Shown here: positions 31,276-34,307 of the stretch, one piece after another | How the letters are laid out: every line of letters begins with the position of its first letter | Position numbering within the stretch: the first letter of the stretch is position 1 | NCBI GenBank assembly: GCA_002404195.1 | Contig: DHJF01000031.1 | Span: forward strand, 1-34,307 | Direction: 5' to 3' | Length of the DNA stretch: 34,307 nt | Source of the DNA: Candidatus Saccharibacteria bacterium UBA4727 | Lineage (GTDB): Bacteria; Patescibacteriota; Saccharimonadia; Saccharimonadales; Saccharimonadaceae | The notes under the pieces: generated by a model | What the model saw: the letters and a program-made list of their open reading frames with translations, nothing else | Databases searched by the model: none | Told to the model about the DNA's origin: nothing | Translations under genes and position numbers: made by a program

Positions 31276-31307
31276 GTCAGCGAGGGCATTTACGACACTC
31301 CAAGAAA

Positions 31308-32780
31308 CTACGGCAACATCATGCGTACGCGCTGTAGGTCAAATTTACCATCGGTCGTCTTGGCAAATCCGTATAAATACGTACCATCCGGGCTCAACGC
31401 CGCGCTAAACCCAGGCGTCACAGGCATAATGTCTTGCTGATTAGCACCGTCGAACTCAGTCGTGCGCAGCGTGCCGTCACGGTCACTCCACGCCATATAA
31501 CCATCAAGCCAGTGCAACTTCTCCGTTGTGACTGCCGGGCCTTTGAGGGCCGTCGTGGTGGTCTTCTTTAACTCCAAATCGTACACCACATAGCCACTCG
31601 CCGTCTGTGCAACCACAAAACGACCGTTTGTAATAATCGAAAGGTCAAGGACACCACCAGGTACTGTCATCGTCGTGACTGCATGGAGCGTTGAGACATC
31701 CGAGGCATCGCTCCGAGGCAAATCACCGGTCAACACTTCAACCTCATCACCGTAGGCAATGCCGACATACGTGTTTCTATAATAATTACCGAGTGCCAGA
31801 TGAAGTGGCACCTGACCATCGTCAGCGTAGGAGCGAACGGTACGCGCCTTATCAGCACTGTCACTGTAATACCCGACCGTTCGTGCGTGTGTCGTAGGGT
31901 CAAGCAGGGTCGTATAGATAATTGTTGAATTTTGATACAAGCTAAACTCTGCCACATTCGTGACGAGCGGACCAGACAATGTGACTGATCCTAGGTCGAT
32001 TTTACGCAGATCCCGCCCAACGAGGCCATAGAGCACGTTGCTATTCGTGTTGCTAAAAATAACATTCGAAGCATCAAAACCAAGTAAAGTCGTCACATTC
32101 TTCGCGTCAGCCACGTGTTGAATATCAACAACGAGCCACTCCGTTTTGGTATCGTCATAGGTGTGCTTCACCAGCAAATAGCGACTGCTTGGATCCCATT
32201 GGGCAATCGCAAAGCTTTGCGTGTGACCCTCGCTCGGCGCAGTATAGCTGGCGGCAGGTAGTTCTAACGTCGACGCTTTCGTCGTCATCCCTGAAATATC
32301 CTCCATCTGAATAACAGGTGTTGCCGGATCCTCTTTCACCGCGAGCCACTTATGGTCGAAAGAGACATTGGTATCACTCAGTGCGCCATAAGTCGCCACT
32401 GTTGCCGGCTTGAGCGTCGTAGGAATTAACCGCGTATAGTTAAGCCATAAAACGCTGCCAGGTACGATTGCTACCGATTTTTGCCACTGTCGGTAGCCGG
32501 TCTTATTCATGGTGATAAAATGCGAGCCAGCAGTCATTGTGGTGCGTGCCGAGGTCTGCGTGCCGAGGTATTTGCTATCAATGCCGACACTCGCGCCACT
32601 CGGCGTTGAACTGAACTGTACGAGCCCGCCTTGCTCAATCTTGCCGTCATTCCCGTTAAACTGGTAACCCAGCATAACGAATACCAAGACGGTCACAAGG
32701 ACTAAAACAGATAATGACATAAGGCCATAGACAACAAGGCGCTGTATAAGTTGTTTTCGCTTGGAAGGTGGGTGATACAT
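31308..32780 (-). CDS. Membrane-anchored PEGA-domain protein with beta-propeller-like region
   Basis: 490 residues. A basic start (PPSKRKQLIQR) precedes a membrane helix at about 14-37, so the rest should be outside. A PEGA domain covers about 53-102 (FSSTPSGASVGIDSKYLGTQ, then HFITMNKTGYRQWQK). Beyond it are repeated beta segments with WD40/TolB-like character (SFDHKWLAVKED; QWDPSSRYLLVKHTYDD; GFSAALSPDGTYLYGFAKTT). It is likely a surface sensor, scaffold or binding protein in the cell-envelope block. There are no catalytic motifs. TATACT on the minus strand (32796-32791) lies 10 nt before the ATG and supports this start. Confidence 0.78.
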   Translation of the reverse strand: MYHPPSKRKQLIQRLVVYGLMSLSVLVLVTVLVFVMLGYQFNGNDGKIEQGGLVQFSSTPSGASVGIDSKYLGTQTSARTTMTAGSHFITMNKTGYRQWQKSVAIVPGSVLWLNYTRLIPTTLKPATVATYGALSDTNVSFDHKWLAVKEDPATPVIQMEDISGMTTKASTLELPAASYTAPSEGHTQSFAIAQWDPSSRYLLVKHTYDDTKTEWLVVDIQHVADAKNVTTLLGFDASNVIFSNTNSNVLYGLVGRDLRKIDLGSVTLSGPLVTNVAEFSLYQNSTIIYTTLLDPTTHARTVGYYSDSADKARTVRSYADDGQVPLHLALGNYYRNTYVGIAYGDEVEVLTGDLPRSDASDVSTLHAVTTMTVPGGVLDLSIITNGRFVVAQTASGYVVYDLELKKTTTTALKGPAVTTEKLHWLDGYMAWSDRDGTLRTTEFDGANQQDIMPVTPGFSAALSPDGTYLYGFAKTTDGKFDLQRVRMMLP

Positions 32781-32790
32781 CGTTACTTAT

Positions 32791-32799
32791 AGTATATCA
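32791..32799 (-). promoter_or_regulatory. Extended -10 promoter of the PEGA protein gene
   Basis: TGA then TATACT (32796-32791) on the minus strand, 10 nt before the ATG at 32780. Confidence 0.55.
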
Positions 32800-32844
32800 T
32801 CCGAAAGTACAGGGGACTATTGCATAATCACATCGTTTTACCTA

Positions 32845-32908
32845 CTATTATATGCAGCAAGACTAGCGGGTAGCGGTAGATAGTACCCGCGCAAATAGGG
32901 AGTATACG
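32845..32908 (+). promoter_or_regulatory. Promoter and leader hairpin of the DUF4367-like gene
   Basis: TATTAT (32845-32850) could give a leader of about 57 nt containing a 7-bp hairpin (GCGGGTA/TACCCGC) and AGGGAG about 10 nt before the ATG at 32914. An alternative -10, TATACG (32903-32908), would make it leaderless. Confidence 0.35.
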
Positions 32909-32913
32909 GGCAC

Positions 32914-33846
32914 ATGAGCAAACAAACAGTCACAATCAACGGCGTCACATACGACGCAGTCACCGGTATGGCAGTCAGTGGTGGTGCCCGCACAGAGCAG
33001 CCACCGGTGAGTTTTGCCCCGATGCCAAAAGTGCATCACGCCGGTATGATGCATCGCACCACGCAAAAGTCACAGACGTTACGTCGGCAAGTCGTTAAGC
33101 ACATAGCCACAACACCCGTTGTTAAAAAGCCAACATCTATCTCTCGCAGTCCTTCTATTACAAAATTTGCACCCCATCCTGCAGGTGCAAAACCAGTCAC
33201 GGCAGTCCGCCGCGTCACCGATATCGCTCCGATGCCACATCCGATGATGGCAAAAGCTACCGCCAAGTCCCAATTGGTGCAAAAAGCAGTCGCACCAAAA
33301 CCATCGCAAATCATTAAACAAGAGGCAATTGCCGACGCGCTTGCCAAGGCTCCCACCCATAAAACACGTGCCAAAACAGTTCACCATAAAAAGCCGCGCG
33401 CGCTCACGATCGCGTCGGCAAGCCTGGCCTTATTGCTCCTCGGTGGTTATTTTACCTACCTCAACATGCCAACCTTATCGGTGCGTATGGCAGCTGTCCA
33501 ATCCGGCGTTAGCGCGTCATATCCTGGCTATCACCCAGATGGCTATAGCGTTCGCGGCCTCGTCACCTACAACGACTCCAGTGTAAACATGACTTTCGCC
33601 GCTAATGGTGGCCCTCAAAGCTACACAATCCAGCAGGCGAAAAGCAGTCTTGATTCAACCGCCGTGCTTGAAAATTACGTCAAACCAAAAGTCGGTGGTA
33701 GCTACATCCCGTATAGTCAACAAGGTTTAACAATTTACGTCTTCGGCAACGACGCCGCCTGGGTAAACGGCGGGATTCTCTACACCATCAACGGTGACGC
33801 GCCACTTTCAAGCGACCAAATCCTCCACATCGCCTCGAGCATGTAA
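32914..33846 (+). CDS. Single-pass membrane protein with extracellular DUF4367-like domain
   Basis: 310 residues. The first 160 residues are hydrophilic, basic and rich in Pro, His, Lys and Thr (low complexity, several MPHPM/PMPK segments), so cytosolic and probably disordered. A membrane helix at about 163-183 (LTIASASLALLLLGGYFTYL) follows KTRAKTVHHKKPR, giving the C-terminus outside. The outer domain, about 190-310 (VRMAAVQSG to DQILHIASSM), has the beta-rich pattern of DUF4367-type domains ending in GGILYTINGDAPLSSDQIL. Function unknown. Long basic cytosolic tails of this kind also occur in anti-sigma-like proteins, but no such link is shown here. Confidence 0.7.
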   Translation: MSKQTVTINGVTYDAVTGMAVSGGARTEQPPVSFAPMPKVHHAGMMHRTTQKSQTLRRQVVKHIATTPVVKKPTSISRSPSITKFAPHPAGAKPVTAVRRVTDIAPMPHPMMAKATAKSQLVQKAVAPKPSQIIKQEAIADALAKAPTHKTRAKTVHHKKPRALTIASASLALLLLGGYFTYLNMPTLSVRMAAVQSGVSASYPGYHPDGYSVRGLVTYNDSSVNMTFAANGGPQSYTIQQAKSSLDSTAVLENYVKPKVGGSYIPYSQQGLTIYVFGNDAAWVNGGILYTINGDAPLSSDQILHIASSM

Positions 33847-33861
33847 GTATCTCTGTTAATC

Positions 33862-33870
33862 TGTTATAAT
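33862..33870 (+). promoter_or_regulatory. Extended -10 promoter of gltX
   Basis: TGT then TATAAT (33865-33870), 8 nt before the ATG at 33879. Confidence 0.6.
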
Positions 33871-33878
33871 GGAAGCAT

Positions 33879-34292
33879 ATGACAGCTTCTATTCGTACTC
33901 GTTTTGCCCCCAGTCCAACTGGTTTTATGCATGTTGGTGGCGTCCGCACTGCACTTTTTGCGTGGCTAATTGCTCAAAAAAATAACGGCACCTTTATTTT
34001 ACGCATCGAAGACACCGATAAAGTTCGTGAAGTTGCCGGCAGTATCGAGCAGATCGAAAACAGCCTGCACTGGCTTGGCATCGATTGGCAAGAGGGTATC
34101 GACAAGGGTGGCCCTTATGCGCCGTACCTCCAGTCTGAGCGTCTCGCCATCTATAAAGAATGGGCAGACAAACTCGTTGCGAGCGGCCACGCCTACGCCG
34201 ACCCGTACAGTAAAGAAGAGCTCGAAGCCTTTCGTGAGTCAGCCAAGGCGGCCAAAAAACCATTTCTCTATCGCAATCACCGACCTGAAACC
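33879..34292 (+). CDS. gltX: Glutamyl-tRNA synthetase, 5' part
   Basis: The first 138 codons of a class I aminoacyl-tRNA synthetase that charges tRNA-Glu (and perhaps tRNA-Gln, if this organism uses the amidotransferase route). The HIGH-type signature appears as FAPSPTGFMHVGGVRTALF, followed by RIEDTD and the YRNHRPE region. The KMSKS motif lies beyond the window. The last five codons of the open frame (34293-34307) come from sequencing adapter, so the genomic part ends by 34292. A leaderless-type promoter (TATAAT, 8 nt before ATG) drives it. Confidence 0.93.
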
Positions 34293-34307
34293 CTGTCTCT
34301 TATACAC
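34293..34307. other. Nextera/Tn5 mosaic-end adapter remnant
   Basis: The last 15 bases, CTGTCTCTTATACAC, match the first 15 bases of the standard Nextera transposase adapter read-through. They are not genomic. Confidence 0.93.

Larger units (their letters stand above)
30797..31300. other. Noncoding stretch bracketed by palindromic repeats
   Basis: About 500 bp without a convincing gene. The palindromes at 30812-30832 and 31249-31275 enclose it. Inside, local inverted repeats include GTATCTTT-CTCG (about 30889-30900) facing CGAG-GT-AAAGATAC (about 30952-30965), and GGGGAGC (about 31115) facing GCTCCCC (about 31142). Short frames on both strands (for example 30981-31220 plus and 31041-31289 minus) lack ribosome sites, promoters and family signs. 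It could be a structured RNA or a small repeat element. Confidence 0.55.

Noticed and set aside
30981..31289. Short frames on both strands between the sortase and PEGA genes
   Set aside because: Low-complexity Ser/Pro/Arg-rich translations, no ribosome site or -10 at the right place, and mutually overlapping.
1..34307. Recoded genetic code (UGA as Gly or Trp)
   Set aside because: Several clear genes end at TGA exactly where their families end (e.g. 5835, 13365, 17943).
1..34307. CRISPR array, transposase or prophage
   Set aside because: No regularly spaced direct repeats, no transposase or integrase frame, and no phage structural genes were seen.

Overview
The window looks like one contig from a Candidatus Saccharibacteria (TM7, Patescibacteria/CPR) genome. 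This is inferred from gene content and style. Genes are compact and often small, many are hypothetical, and there is a complete F-type ATP synthase operon but no biosynthetic pathways. A sortase, a pilin-like adhesin and other single-pass surface proteins suggest an epibiotic or surface-attached life. TGA is used as a normal stop (for example at 5833-5835 and 17941-17943), which argues against the recoded Gracilibacteria/Absconditabacteria. The last 15 bases match the Nextera/Tn5 mosaic-end adapter, so the right edge is an artificial contig end inside gltX.

Layout, left to right. 1-479: end of an unidentified gene that appears frameshifted. 499-3834: a UvrD-type helicase fused to a RecB-type nuclease. 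3835-4680: no conventional long gene, but a highly structured transcription unit with the only near-consensus TTGACA-N17-TATTAT promoter noticed here, a tRNA-like cloverleaf whose anticodon arm ends in a GCAA tetraloop, a long hairpin, a small ORF and a terminator. 4681-5835: a small protein plus tRNA-dihydrouridine synthase. 5891-6625: PlsC-like acyltransferase (minus strand). 6767-7117: small hypothetical protein. 7080-13619: ATP synthase operon on the minus strand (an atpI/atpZ-like gene, then B-E-F-H-A-G-D-C). 13659-15873: zinc-ribbon-like small protein, glutaredoxin and an AAA+ ATPase. 15870-17510: ABC-F ATPase (minus). 17608-18829: small membrane protein and alpha/beta hydrolase. 18867-21221: two divergent GT4 glycosyltransferases. 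21253-25901: small basic protein, SmpB, a hypothetical protein, exonuclease III, two tandem HAD phosphatases and a ribokinase-fold protein. 25947-26792: hypothetical. 26789-33846: a surface-oriented block with a prepilin/RCC1/ricin-lectin fusion, tRNA-Leu, sortase, a PEGA-propeller protein and a membrane-anchored DUF4367-like protein. 33879-end: 5' part of gltX.

How it works together. The ATP synthase supplies or uses the proton-motive force. PlsC and the two GT4 enzymes fit membrane lipid or glycolipid formation. SmpB, Dus, ABC-F, GltX and tRNA-Leu serve translation. The helicase-nuclease and exonuclease III serve DNA repair. The right-hand block probably builds the cell exterior and host contact.

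A striking genome-wide signal is promoter placement. For 18 genes a -10-like hexamer (TATACT, TATAAT, TACACT and similar) lies only 6-11 nt before the start codon, frequently with an extended TGn, so these mRNAs should be leaderless or nearly so. Genes inside operons instead use Shine-Dalgarno sites. The most interesting locus is the structured RNA unit at 3931-4620.
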